Assembly: GCF_945859705.1 (NCBI RefSeq)
Contig: NC_079134.1
Coordinates: 87,562,973-87,626,972, forward strand
Length of the DNA: 64,000 bases
Direction: 5' to 3'
DNA from: Episyrphus balteatus
Taxonomy: Eukaryota > Arthropoda > Insecta > Diptera > Syrphidae
In this document: piece after piece, positions 39,132-50,345 of the stretch
Layout: the number at the start of each line of letters is the position of its first letter
Numbering within the stretch: the first letter of the stretch is position 1
Made by a program: the position numbers and the translations under genes
Notes under the pieces: model-generated
Told to the model about the DNA's origin: nothing
The model's database searches: none
What the model saw: only the letters and a program-made list of their open reading frames with translations

Positions 39132-39689
39132 AGGACTTTGCACATGAGCTACGAACTACGAACTGCGAACTGTGGATGGTCGCATATTTTGACATATCTT
39201 TCACATGAGTTAATATTTCAATTCGCAGACAGCGACGAATTGTCAATTGGGTTCAGGGATGTGTACTAAAAAAAAAAAGTGAAGTAGAATCTTAAAAATG
39301 TGTAAAAATGTGTAAAATTTTAATTTGTAATTACCCTTTTCTCCATGTTCTCCGCAGCCATGACCAGAATAGAAAACAAAAACAAGAGTAATTTTGAGGT
39401 TAAGTCGCGCGCGAACAATTTATTCGTTGTAGTGTGGATGGTATGTGGAACGCGAATAGAGTTTGACAATTCGTAGCAACCAAACTGCAATTCGTAACTA
39501 CCAAATTGTTTTTACAAATTTTTCTTATTTTAGCAAACAAAATGCAAATTTTAGTATTCTAACATTAGTATCAATTGGTTTCTTATAATTTGAATCATTT
39601 TTTGTTTGAAATTGAGTCGTAGAAATGTGTTAAATCTCGTTTGTTCGTCCATTCGTTCATTCGTTGGTCGCTCTCATGTGCAAAGTCCT
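39132..39689. mobile_element. 558-bp MITE, TSD TTA, absent from copy 2
   Basis: Inverted ends AGGACTTTGCACATGAG and CTCATGTGCAAAGTCCT, flanked by TTA at 39129-39131 and 39690-39692. In the inverted copy 2 (about 52225-52250) the site is empty with one TTA, so the insertion postdates the split of the two copies. Interior words such as ACGAACTACGAACTGCGAAC and CAATTCGTA repeat with variation. The TTA duplication fits PIF/Harbinger. Confidence 0.85.
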
Positions 39690-40772
39690 TTATACTTCAA
39701 ATACGACGATTTTCTGTTTGCCTTTCCCTTTTTTTAATTGCCAAACAATATTGCAACACCTCAAATCACCTCATATTTTTATTCCTCATCTCAACCTGAA
39801 CCTAACTTATGAAAAAAATATTAGAGAAAAAAATGCATTTATTGCTCAGGTTTTTATTTTTAAATACGTCCACAATCCATCTGCACATACACAGCTCTAT
39901 TTTTCTTCCAAAAATCCCGCCTTAAAAAAGAAACAGTTAAAGCACGATTTTGCAATGCAAAAACACAACAAGAATACAAGAACAAATTTCAGAGATACAG
40001 AAAAATAACGATTCCAACTCAAGAGTCAAGACCGTTATGCCCATGATTTTTTTTTTTTTTTCTTTTCTATCCATACAAAAAGATCTTCTCGCTCTGTCTG
40101 AGGCAGAGCCGTGAAAACACATGATACTCACTCTCAAAGACCACGTAAAAGAGAATCAGAGAATAAATAATCAAAATTCCAAAGAGAAATAAAAGCATTT
40201 TAAAATTTCTCAAATTTTGTATTGAAAAGAGCTTTTTTAAAAGCTCTTCAAAGTGGTGATTTTCAGTTTCATATGTCACTTTTTTCTATGAAGATGAGAT
40301 ATCTGTATATAATTATTTGTGCTCACATGGAAGAACATCTTCCTTTTCATCTTTTCGAACGTTTAAACACAGGCCCATCCATGGGGGTAAGCCTTGTCGT
40401 GGCGGATGGGCTTACGGTGACTACTACTATGAAGCTAAGAGCTATGCGATCGCGAAACTTGTTTTCGCAGAAGGGCCTTACATGGTCGACAGGTCGAAGC
40501 GGAGTAGGCTGTTGCTACTAATTACCCCCCCAACGAAGGAGTGTTCCCACCAAGGCACTCCCAACAATTGACGGTAGCGGAAGAATTCATTTATAGAATC
40601 AACGGTAGCGTCAGCAGTTCCAGTTAGGCCGAACTACTTGGTGAACCCCCTTATATGAGCTACTCCGACATATTCAGAGCACAGGTCTATAAGGTGCAAA
40701 TCACATCTAGGCAAAATAACATCAAGGTGAGCCTAGCGACACACTCCAACATCTAAGAGCTTTCCATTAAGC

Positions 40773-42035
40773 GTGCATGCAATTCCTTGGGTTAGGCGAC
40801 TGGAGATCACCGGCGTAGTAAAAGACGATCAAATTACACAAATAGGAGCATGCCAGTGTCGACAAAAATGCGATAACGTTTCGCGAAATTTTCGGAAAAT
40901 TTCGAGCATTATGGACAATCTTGCTTATACGAGCAGCACTACCCCGCCAGGCAGTACAGATGCTTCGCACAATACTGATCCTGGACCGATTAGTAATAAT
41001 CGGGTCAGAGCTATACGGATTCCGGGGGCTAGAAAAGTAATGCACGAGGTGAGCAGAAAGTTAAGAGTCGCGAGTTGGAACGTGGGCAGTATGAACGGCC
41101 GAAGCTGTGAATTAGAAGAGATGATGAAGAGGAGGCGAGTGGACATCTTGTGCGTCCAAGAAACCAAGTGGCGAAACACTGGAAACAGAGCCCGTTTCTT
41201 AGACGTCAAGACAAAACAATACAAGATGTTCTACTACGGAACAGAGCAAGGTAGAAATGGAATCGGTGTCATCCTTGCGGAAAAGCTTCTTGGAAGCGTT
41301 TTGGCCATTTCGAAGTCCAGTGACCGATTGATGTCTCTTAAACTGGTGATGGAAGGAAAGGTGTGGAATATAGTCAGTGCATATGCTCCCCAAATTGGAT
41401 GTGAGCAGGTGGAAAAAGATGCATTCTGGCTAGACTTCCACAACCTCATTAAAGACATCCCAAAGCAAGAGCTTTTGTTTGTGGGTGGAGATTTAAATGG
41501 ACATGTGGAGAACGGCAACGAAGACTACGAGGACTGCCATGGTGGCCTTGGATTCGGAACTAGAAACCCTCCTGGTGAAGAAATTCTAAGCATGTGCAGG
41601 TCACATGGTCTTATAGTGTTAAATACCATGTTCATTAAACAAAGCCGACACCTTATCACTTATAGCAGCGGTGGAAATGAAACACAGATCGACTACCATC
41701 TGGTATCTAGTTTCATGAAGCCGCTAGTGAAAGACTGCAAAGTGATATTAGGAGAAGCGATCGCCCAGCAACACCGTCTCCTACTGACAGAATTTTTTAT
41801 GGAGACGAAGGCAGCAAACAAAAAAAGAGAGGCTACCGGAGGAATCAAGTGGTACAACCTGGACAAAGGAAAAGGCAATGCATTCATCTCTGTTATGAGA
41901 AACTATCTGTGCGGAACCATCAGCAGACTACAAAATGAAGAGTGCAGAGTACAAAATATGTGGGACTCTCTGCAACGAACTTGCTTGTCGAAGGCGAGGA
42001 ACATCAAAAGGAAACTACCAACGGGAAAAAGAAAC
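40773..42035 (+). pseudogene. RTE endonuclease domain
   Basis: About 420 residues open from Met40773. APE/EEP blocks in order: LRVASWNVGSMNGRS, VDILCVQETKWRN (catalytic Glu), GIGVILAEKLL, NIVSAYAPQIG, LLFVGGDLNGHV (Asp and Asn), LNTMFIKQSRHLITY and TQIDYHLVSS (Asp), then EAIAQQHRLLL (His). All the expected catalytic positions appear present. The likely start is upstream of the endonuclease, but the first 90 residues have no known fold. The frame shifts between about 41990 and 42035; the continuing frame reads KETWWWSDEVKAVI. Confidence 0.85.
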
Positions 42036-43950
42036 ATGGTGGTGGAGCGATGAAGTCAAAGCAGTGATATCAAGGAAAAAGACCGCTTTCCAAGCTTGGT
42101 CCAAATGCCCCTCTCATAATAGAGTTGAAAAAGCACGACTCGAAATGGACTACAAGCGCTACAAGAAGGAAGCCAAGAAGAAATGCGCCCAGCATAAAGC
42201 AGAGAGTACGGAAAGCATGTATCGCGAGCATGGGGAAATATCTGATCCAGCTGCTGATGCAAACCAGGCTCTCCAGGAACTGCTACATGCCAAGATGAAC
42301 AAGGGTGCAGCCATCTTCAAAATTGCCGCTCAAAGGAGAAGGAATGCTCAGGAAAGACGTTCACCAAAGTTCATTAACGATGCTCAAGGCCTACTACTTG
42401 TGAATGACGACAAAATTCTCTACAGGTGGCGACAGTATTGTGATGAACTCCTAAATGAGCAATTTCCCAGGATATACTTTCCAACAGCCGAACCTAATTT
42501 AGACGAAGTACCCGACCTTACAGTCGAAGAAGTTAGCGTGGCGGTGAAAAACTCCAAGAAAGGAAAAGCTATTGGTCCAGACGAAATACCCTCTGAGTTC
42601 TGGAAGAAGATGGGAGACATTGGGTGTAAATGACTCACGATTCTCATCTCCAAACTCATTAGCGGTGACCAAATGCCAAATCAGTGGAGAGAAAGTTTCC
42701 TTCTCCCAATCTACAAAGGAAAGGGGGACACACGAAACTGTGATAACTACCGATCGATTAAGCTGATGTCACACACCATGAAGATCGTTGAGCGGATTTT
42801 GGACGGCCGACTGCGAAAAATAATACGGCTGTCTGATGACCAGTGCGGGTTTGTCTCGGGTAAATCAACCACAGATGCCATTAAGAGTTTAAGAATCCGA
42901 ATGGAAAAACACCGTGATTCCTCAAGGGATTTGCATATTGTGCTGGTTGATTTCGAAAAGGCATTCGATAGACAACCACGAGGGGTTCCGGAAATCTACG
43001 TACGGATGATCAAGGACATGTACGATGAAGTAAAAACGAAGGTAAAATGCCCCGCAGGAGTCACCGAAGAGTTCCCAATCAAAGTCGGTGTGCACCAGGG
43101 AAGCGTCCTGAGTCCTTTGCTCTTTATTACAGTCCTTGACTTTCTGCTTGAAGGAAAAGTGACGGATCCGAAAGTGAATCAGTTATTCTTTGCTGATGAT
43201 GGAGCCATCATAAGTGAAGATCCAACATCCTTGCAACGAGCACTTGATGTGTGGGTGGATGTTCTGGAAGGAAGTGGTTACCGGATAAGCGCGAAAAAGA
43301 CAGAATATCTCTGCTGTCCATTTTCTGACCCAGACGGCCCTATTTCGGACATTTACCTGAATGGAACAACACTTCCCAAGTGCGAAAAGTTCAAATATCT
43401 TGGATCTATGATCAACAACCAAGCTTCTTGTGATGACGACATCAACCACCGAATAAGTGAAGGGTGGATGAAGTGGCGCGAAAACTCTGCCATCTTCTGT
43501 GACCGAAAAATGCCCCCTAAACTGAAAGGAAAGCTCTATACTGCAGTTGTTCGCCCGGCACTTACATACGGTTCACAATGTTGGACAATGTACAGAACGT
43601 ATGAGAGTAAACTGACAGCAGCTGAGATGAAGATGCTTCGTATGACAGTAGGAGTAACAAAGCTTGATCGAATCAGAAGCAAGAAAATCCGAGGAAGCCT
43701 TCACATCAAAAACACCATCTTGGATAAAATACAGCATGACCGTTTAAACTGGTACTGTCATGTACAAAGACGAAACCCTGAGAACCCAGTTCAAAAGTTC
43801 AAAAGGCGGTCGCTTACGACGTTCCAACGCAATCGCGAAGAAGAGGCAGGCCTAAGAACTCATGGAGAAGACAAATGCAACGACAACTGCATTCAGTTGG
43901 CCTTAGACATGGAACAATTCAAAATCGAGAAGCCTGCCGACGTTTCCTGA
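42036..43950 (+). pseudogene. RTE reverse transcriptase domain
   Basis: Continues the polyprotein in the next frame. Blocks: AIGPDEIPSEFWKKMG, then an in-frame stop at 42631-42633, then WRESFLLPIYKGKGDTRNC, NYRSIKLMSHTMKIVERI, QCGFVSGKSTTDAI, IVLVDFEKAFDR (first catalytic Asp), GVHQGSVLSPLLF, QLFFADDGAII (Asp pair) and KFKYLGSMIN. About a dozen residues are missing just after KAFDR, where RTE proteins have a conserved Trp-containing segment before GVPEIYV. The C-terminus (43500-43950) has the RTE thumb-like LTYGSQCWTM block. Confidence 0.9.
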
Positions 43951-44403
43951 GGTCAACCCGGCGAACCCCACATGCGGAGCCGTAGTGTGAAGCAGTAAAG
44001 TGGGAGAGTTGTGACCCCATCCGAGATCATGACTATCGTCGATAATGGAGAAGAAGAAGAAGAACGTTTAAACACAGGCTTACTGAATGCGTTCATTTAG
44101 CTCTCAGTTGTGGTTGTCATTCTAATTGTCATTCATAATTCAAATTATAGATTAAAGAAATTGTCGGCCTTTCAGTTGCTTATTTTGATTGAATAAAGTC
44201 TTTTTTTCAAGGTAATTTTTATTGTTCATAATTTTTAACATTGTTGTATTATAGTGAATAATATTTTATGTACACAGATGAGTACATAACAATTGAGTAC
44301 AGCACAATTGGGTACAACAATCCAATAACTCAAAAAGAGAAGTTTTTTGAATATTTGTCGATCAACATTCGAAACATGAAAAACGAAAGTAGCACATATA
44401 AAG

Positions 44404-45925
44404 AACAAGAGCTGCAGCTTCAAGTAATGTCCTAACAAAATTCTTTCCTGAAAAATGTGGAAATGAAGAATTGGCTATTGTTGCACTCGAGGTTGCACAT
44501 GTTTTCCACAACGTTAAACATAATCTTTCTTACAACTCAATGGATTGTGGCTTAAAATTAATAAAGAAGACAGCTTCCGATTCATCTTTATGTGGAAAAA
44601 TATCATGCGGTACCACAAAAGCAGATACCATAGCTATGGTACTTGGAGATCAATCTTTGGAAGGTATTTTGCGTTTTTTAAAAGAAAGTAAGGTACCACT
44701 TACTCTTCAAATCGACGCATCAAATCATAAAAAAAGAAAAATGAGTACAAATTTATTCTTAAAGCCAATTGCCATGCTCATATAATTTATAACTGCCTTT
44801 AGCATTCTCTAGATCAACTGTCAATAGACGTAGAAAACGTTATTTTGAAAGTTTACTCTCATTTTAAAATTTCGGCAAAAAGACGAGCTGAATTAAAAAA
44901 GGTCTATGACTTTGTTGAATGTGAATTCTCGGACTTAATAAGACACATTCCTACTAGATGGTTATCATTGTTTCCCGCTATTCAAAACTTACTGACTGGT
45001 TGGAAAGCAATAACGACATATTTTTCCGGAATTGATGACTGTCCAGAAGTGATCAAGACACTTTTGTTTAAAACAGTTGAACAACAAAATGTTGTTGAAA
45101 CGTATTTATATTTTTTAGATCATATGTTACCAATTTTTCAAGAAACTACATTACTACTTGAATCTAATAGTACAACTTCAGTTAACTTATTTGATATAAT
45201 GCAAAAGTTTAAACTTAAACTTGAAACAAGGCTTAATGATAAGTTTTTTTGGGAAATCACGTTCGCCAATATTTTTTAAAAACAACTGAAACTGAAAAAC
45301 TCAAAATTGAAAACGAGTTTGTAAATTTTTGTAGAAAATCATTACAGTATATTGAAGGAACATTTAGATTCGATCACGAGAAAGATAACTGGATCTACCA
45401 AGTATCACTGTTTTCTTTATCAGAAAATATTTTCCCTAACTTTTCAGTATTCGTTGATTTGGCTGAACATTTCAATGTTGACACAACATCGACTCATTGT
45501 ATGAAGAAATTATTCCATTGAGGAATAATAGTAAGGTACCACTTACTCAAAGAAATTATTCCATTGAGGAATAATTTCGAAAACATTGTTAAGCATTCTT
45601 GGAAGGTTCTAACAAAAACCGTAGAAAAATGGATGTTCTTACTATCCAAAACTGAAGAAAAGTCAAACATTATAAAGGTTATAGGTCTTATATTAAGCAT
45701 ACCTACTTCATCCTTGCGAAAGAGTTTTTTCAATAATGAATATAAAATGGCGTGCCGAAAGATATACAGCAACAATTAATCTTATAAGAGTAGAGTTGTT
45801 GATAAATATCAATAATAAAATTGCTTGCATCGAATATTTTGACTCTATAAAAAATGATAAAGACTTTCTTCGGAAAGTTAAAAGCCAAGAAAAATATAAA
45901 TTTAAGAAATAAATATAAGTTTCCA
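44404..45925 (+). pseudogene. hAT-type transposase relic
   Basis: Frames 44471-44785, 44845-45279, 45249-45521 and 45564-45779 read one after another as a decayed protein: MDCGLKLIKKTASDS, KISCGTTKADTIAMVL, ISAKRRAELKKVYDF, LIRHIPTRWLSLFPAIQNLL, a long helical middle, and KVIGLILSIPTSSLRKSFFN, which resembles the C-terminal hAT dimerisation region. TRWLSL is typical of hAT-related and ZBED/KIAA1586-like proteins. Stops and shifts separate the blocks. About 15 bp of AAATTATTCCATTGAGGAAT-like sequence is duplicated at 45508-45570. Element ends were not identified. Confidence 0.65.
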
Positions 45926-45978
45926 ATGCTCAAACTTTTATATTATACTTATTAACAATTTAATAAAAACTGAGTATT

Positions 45979-47249
45979 AGGGTGGGTCAAAAAAATCGAA
46001 ATTTTTTTTGCTTTGGTACTCCGAAAAATCGATTGCTAGACACATCTAGAATATCCACACCAAATATGAGCTCTTAATATTAATGTGAAGATCCTCCGCT
46101 TTGCAATTTTCCATTTTTACATCAAGCTTCTACTAAAAAAAATCATTTATTTTTTAATCGACTTTTTAGGAAATTTCTTTACATATTCTTGTAGGAAATT
46201 GAACGCTCTACAATAAAGGCCCTAAACACTTTTTTCGTTTAAATAACCGTTTAATAGATATTTGAGGTCCAAAAATGAAGAAAATCTTTAAAAATTCGTT
46301 TTTTGTTCTTAATTTTGTAACAAATGAAAAAATTATAATAATTAAACGCGCAAGACATATTCTTGTAGGAAATAGATTGTTCCACAAAAAAGGTCTTATT
46401 AACTTTTTTCATTAATCTAAATATTCTAAAGATATTCGAGGTCAAATTTTAAAAAAAATTATAAAAATATTTTATACTTTTCAAAATTTTCTAATTTACT
46501 GAAAATTCATTATTTTCAAATTATCAAGATATATTCTTGTAGGGGCTTAGACGTTCTATAAAAAATTCATTGGAATCAAATTGATTGGTTTAACCGTTTA
46601 AAAGATAATCGTTGACGTTAAACGTCATTTTGAGCAAATTAATTTTAATGTGTTAATTCACAATAGTAATTATAGAATTATTAAATTTATAATTTTTGAT
46701 AGTTTTTAAATTAAATGGTTGAGTTCAGAACATTCTCCGAACCGGTGAACGATGTTATCAATTAGTAGTATTAGTACTTTTATGAAAAAATTCTAAAAAG
46801 GTAAATAAAAATCAATAAAAAAGGCAAAAAAGGCATTTATTAAATAAAAAGCAAAATAGCTAGGTATTTAATTACAAAAACACTAAACTACCAACAAATT
46901 TTCAACGTTTACAGGCAAACTGAAGGAAAAAATATATTGAAGTTGAAACGTCTTTGTTTCAGAGATGAAGTACTTTGATTTATCAAGGGGCACGGTAGTG
47001 CCCAGCCAAGTTCTCTAGCAACTTTGGCACTACACCCTTATTTACAGGAAACAACTCAGGGCATTTTCGACCCCCCTCTAACTTCCACACCAAAGATGCC
47101 AGAAATTTCAAACTCGCTACATTTGTTGAGCTGGCCAAACCCAAATTCCTCACAAAATTTCAGCTTCTTAGGATGAGTAGTTTCTGAGATATAGGACTTC
47201 AAAAATCGCGAAAACCGTAACTGACTGACTGACTGACTCACTGACAGAT
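45979..47249. other. AT-rich repeat DNA, transposon-like left end
   Basis: Begins with AGGGTGGGTCAAAAAAATCG, a terminus style common in insect DNA transposons, followed by several similar paragraphs each with TATTCTTGTAGGAAAT or CTTGTAGGGGC (46190, 46360, 46535). GGCAAAAAAGGCATTTATT occurs at 46822. 46985-47110 starts the CGGTAGTGCCC-containing unit that leads into the tandem array. No gene is recognised. Confidence 0.45.
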
Positions 47250-48000
47250 CATCAAAATTATGGAGAACTTCCCGCTATCGTAGAAACTTGAAATTTTACA
47301 TGGTGATAGGACTTATGGTGTATACAAAGGAAAAAATCGAAAATTTGAGATTTTCAATTCAGGGGGCGTGGTACCCGCCCATTTTCGCCGAATTTTCATC
47401 AATTATTATAGAGCACTTCTGACTATCGTAGAATCTTGAAATTTGGTAGAATGGTAGAGCTGGTAGTTTATATAAAGGAAAAAATTTAAAATCTGAGAAT
47501 CTCAGCCAGGGGGCGTGGCAACCGCCCATTTCCGCTGAATTTTCATCAAATATTATAGAGCACTTCTGATTATCGTAGAATCTTGAAATTTGGTAGAATG
47601 GTAGAGCTGGTGGTTTATATAAAGGAAAAAATTTTGTATTTGAGAATTTTAGCCAGGGGGCGTGGTAACCGCCCATTTTCACTAAATTTTATCAAATTTT
47701 TTAGAGCACTTCTGACTATCGTAGAATCTTGAAACTTGGTAGAATGGTAAAGCTAGTAAGTTATACCAAATAAAAAATTTAAAATTTGAGAACTTTGGAT
47801 AGGGGGTGAGGCAACCGCCCATTTGTGCTGAATTTTCATCAAATATTATAGAGCATTTCTAACTGTAGTAGAACCTTAAAATTTGGTAGAATGGTAGACC
47901 TGGTAGTTTAAACAAAATAAAAAATTTTAAATTTGAGAATTTTAGACAAGGGGCGGGCGTGGTAACCGCCCATTTTCTCTGAGTGTTCATCAATTATAGA
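47250..48000. repeat. Tandem array, 146-bp unit, five to six copies
   Basis: Units recur at about 47262, 47408, 47554, 47700, 47846 and 47994. Each has TTATAGAGCACTTCTGACTA, TCGTAGAATCTTGAAATTTG, GTAGAATGGTAGA, TTTATA..AGGAAAAAAT and a GGGGGCGTGGTAACCGCCCA palindromic box. The first and last are partial or diverged. A (TGAC)n tract (47219-47240) lies just before. Minus-strand frames across it simply translate the repeat. Confidence 0.9.
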
Positions 48001-48041
48001 GATTTTAAGTTCCACAGCAATACCTTGCAAAAAGTAGTGAA

Positions 48042-48385
48042 ATCACAACAAAAACATTACTGTTAAAAAAAGAGCCAAGTTCTCTTATGTTGAAGTTATG
48101 CTGGCACAAAAAGTACTGAAATGTAAAAGTGTACCAAGTTCTAAAGCTTGGCTTTAAATTTGTATAAATAAAATGTTTATTGTTTGCTTGGCAATTTTTC
48201 AATTAGCTTTAAAAATCGGCATAATAAGAAAAATTGTCAAGAGAACAATCAACATTTTATTTATACAAATTTAAAGCCAAGCTTTAGAACTTGGTACACT
48301 TTTACATTTCAGTACTTTTTGTGCCAGCATAACTTCAACATAAGAGAACTTGGCTCTTTTTTTAACAGTAATGTTTTTGTTGTGA
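48042..48385. repeat. Near-perfect hairpin, about 160-bp arms
   Basis: Left arm from 48042 (TCACAACAAAAACATTACTG) to about 48200; right arm from about 48228 to 48385, its almost exact reverse complement; loop of about 27 nt. Only a few mismatches, clustered near the loop. No TIR-like terminal motif or duplication is clear. The frames on both strands of the arms give the same peptide and are not genes. If transcribed through, it would fold into a long dsRNA stem. Confidence 0.85.
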
Positions 48386-48395
48386 TACTGTTTTA

Positions 48396-49239
48396 ATATA
48401 CGAAACTACCAAAAATTAACCTATTTTCCACGTTGATTTTAAAATGTTCTTTTTCAACACAAAATCATTCCGAATAAGGGTTAAGTCAATGTGGTTTTCA
48501 CTAATTTTACGTTATCTTATGGTGGCTTTTTCCTCAGTGAACCAGCTTCCCACAATTGTCTCTAAGAAGCATTTTAAATGAACTGAATGGCCGCTCTACT
48601 GGAGTAGAATCGAGTGGACGCGATACTGTTTACGTTATTTACAACAATATTTTCGAGAAGCCAGTAATTATAGAATTTATTAGTTCAAGTATTTTTAGTC
48701 CCTGTTTTAAGTTTAAAACAGTATTGAACTTTTACAATGGTTCATTTTCGTTGTTATTATTTAAAACGGTATCCCTTCAAAAAAGAGTTTAATATAAATG
48801 AATGTACATGTACATAGTACATTTACAGCCTCTCAACTCTACCTGATTTGTGCAAGTCTTCGAAAATTTGGGTTTTAAAGTCGAACAAAAATCCAAGAGT
48901 TATTTTGATGAATGGAAAATAAGAAATTTTTTTAGAAAAGAAAAGTACATTCTCAACTTTCTTGTTTTCTTAAGATTATATAACGGCCATATTTTTAAAC
49001 AAAATAATCTTAACTAGTGTACGAAATTTAATGCTGTTAGTTTTTGTGGAAATTTATATTCAAGTTTTTTAATCGATCTATAAAAAAAATTTTCTTAAAA
49101 AAGACACAGAACCAAACAAAATTATCAAATTTAGTCAACAAAATACAAAAGAAGACAAAAAAGGGACATATGAGTAAAAAAGGCAAAAAAGGCACTAAAG
49201 GGTAAAAAAGGCAAAAAAAGGCAAAATTAAAAGAATATA
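48396..49239. other. AT-rich DNA without a recognised gene
   Basis: 48400-48510 resembles the arms of the 28421-31490 element (TTCAACACAAAATCATTCCG, AAGTCAATGTGGTTTTCACT). 49150-49230 has GGCAAAAAAGGCA repeats. Nothing else is recognised. Confidence 0.4.
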
Positions 49240-50345
49240 GGGGAAAGTGGCCTAAAATGGAACCCCAAGGTAAAATGGCCCCCTTGCTAGAAATCGTAGA
49301 ATCCAACATAATTACAGTAGGTGGCCACATGATTATGACCGATGAAAATTTTCAGAAAACCTCATACCAACTTGTGGAAAAGCTTAGAGGTGAGCGGCTG
49401 AATCATTACAAGCACGGAACAACAGCTCATTCAGGTTAAACAAAAAATTAGTATTGGCATAATGTACGGTTGTATAAAACATTATGCCAATACACACGAA
49501 ATATTGAAAAAATGGTGATCTTCTCTATCGTCATCAATTTTTTTGACTTTGTTTCTTTAAACAAGAAATTAGTATTGGCATAATGTACGGTTGTATAAAA
49601 CATTATGCCAATACTAATTTTTTGTTTAAAGAAACAAAGTCAAAAAAATTGATGACGATAGAGGATAAAGGACGATAAAGGACGTGTGTTTTCCTTTTGT
49701 TGCAAAACTGCCTGTATTCTTTCGGTAACTCTATTCTAACCTGAATGAGCTGTTGTTCCGTGCTTGTAATGATTCAGCCGCTCACCTCTAAGCTTTTCCA
49801 CAAGTTGGTATGAGGTTTTCTGCAGCATTTCGCTAAAAACCCCCAAAGAGCATTATTTGTGAAATTCATCCCTGGAAAATTACCAAGCCTGTTTATTCTT
49901 TAATTTTTCTTACTAAGGAAGTACGTGACACTCTAGCGTATAGTAGAAAGCCGTAATAATAATTACTGTACAGAAAAAATAAAACAAAATTAGTTTTTAG
50001 CGTAAAAAATTTGTGAAAATTTTCATCGGTCATAATCATGTGGCCACCTACTGTAGAAAGTTATGAACGCGATTCTTATGTTAATCTGGCAAAACCGACA
50101 TATACGAAGTTTTAGCAACTTCAAGCCATTATTAAAAATTCGACAGGTCAAACTGTCTCTAACCACCTCAAAAAGTACACTCGTTATAATTTTATGAAAT
50201 TTTTTTTTGCAAAAAAAGTATCAAAAAAACATTGTATTTTGAAAAAAGAAGTTAATATACGTATGTATGAAGTATTTCTTAATAATTTAAAGTAAATTAA
50301 AAAAAAAAACCCAAAATGGGCAAAATGGTCTACTTACCAGCGTTG
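49240..50345. mobile_element. Inverted-repeat element with nested hairpins
   Basis: Arm 49314-49438 (GGTGGCCACATGATTATGAC, AGCTTAGAGGTGAGCGGCTG, GAACAACAGCTCATTCAGG) returns inverted at 49737-49823 and, after about 190 bp of insertion, 50015-50054. Outer words GGCCTAAAATGG, GGTAAAATGGCCCC and GGGCAAAATGGTC suggest the real ends lie near 49240 and 50345. The centre holds the hairpin 49525-49661 and an extra copy of its stem at 49444-49492. Confidence 0.65.
49525..49661. repeat. 62-bp-stem hairpin with 13-nt loop
   Basis: Arms 49525-49586 and 49600-49661 are reverse complements at 61 of 62 positions; the loop is ACGGTTGTATAAA. The stem includes TAGTATTGGCATAATGT. A shorter copy of the inner stem with the same loop stands at 49444-49492 (ending CCAATAC). 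The geometry resembles a hairpin-RNA precursor but is also what a small MITE would give. Confidence 0.8.

Larger units (their letters stand above)
34009..40321. mobile_element. 6.3-kb repeat element, inverted copy 1
   Basis: Starts CACAAACAATTATATACAG and ends at the complementary CTGTATATAATTATTTGTG. It is the inverted near-identical partner of 51616-57698. It encodes no recognisable protein; shared short frames are incidental. Nested parts: palindrome 34326-34405, DINE-like 35172-36160, palindromic MITE 36416-37460, a Harbinger-like fragment at 38340, and a MITE at 39132-39689 that copy 2 lacks. Against copy 2 it lacks roughly 270 bp near 38674. Flanks GTATGAG and CTCACAT are not a direct repeat, so no target duplication is visible. 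The rest is AT-rich non-coding DNA. Confidence 0.85.
40375..44061 (+). mobile_element. Full-length RTE-clade retrotransposon with 18-bp TSD
   Basis: Flanked by GAACGTTTAAACACAGGC at 40357-40374 and 44062-44079, an exact 18-bp target duplication. It has a 5' UTR of about 400 bp, an APE-type endonuclease plus RT polyprotein, a short 3' UTR and a (GAA)n tail at about 44048-44061. Endonuclease-RT in one polyprotein and a short tandem 3' tail are RTE marks. One frameshift, one stop and one internal deletion make it inactive. Confidence 0.9.

Noticed and set aside
40067..40279. 70-residue frame with a membrane-like segment, also at 51658-51870
   Set aside because: Identical because it lies in the 6-kb repeat; no homology recognised and no splice or promoter context.
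47359..47682. 107-residue minus-strand frame
   Set aside because: Translation of the 146-bp tandem unit; the protein repeat has the same period.
48005..48396. Matching frames on both strands giving the same peptide
   Set aside because: An unavoidable result of the hairpin's inverted arms; no codon signal or start context.
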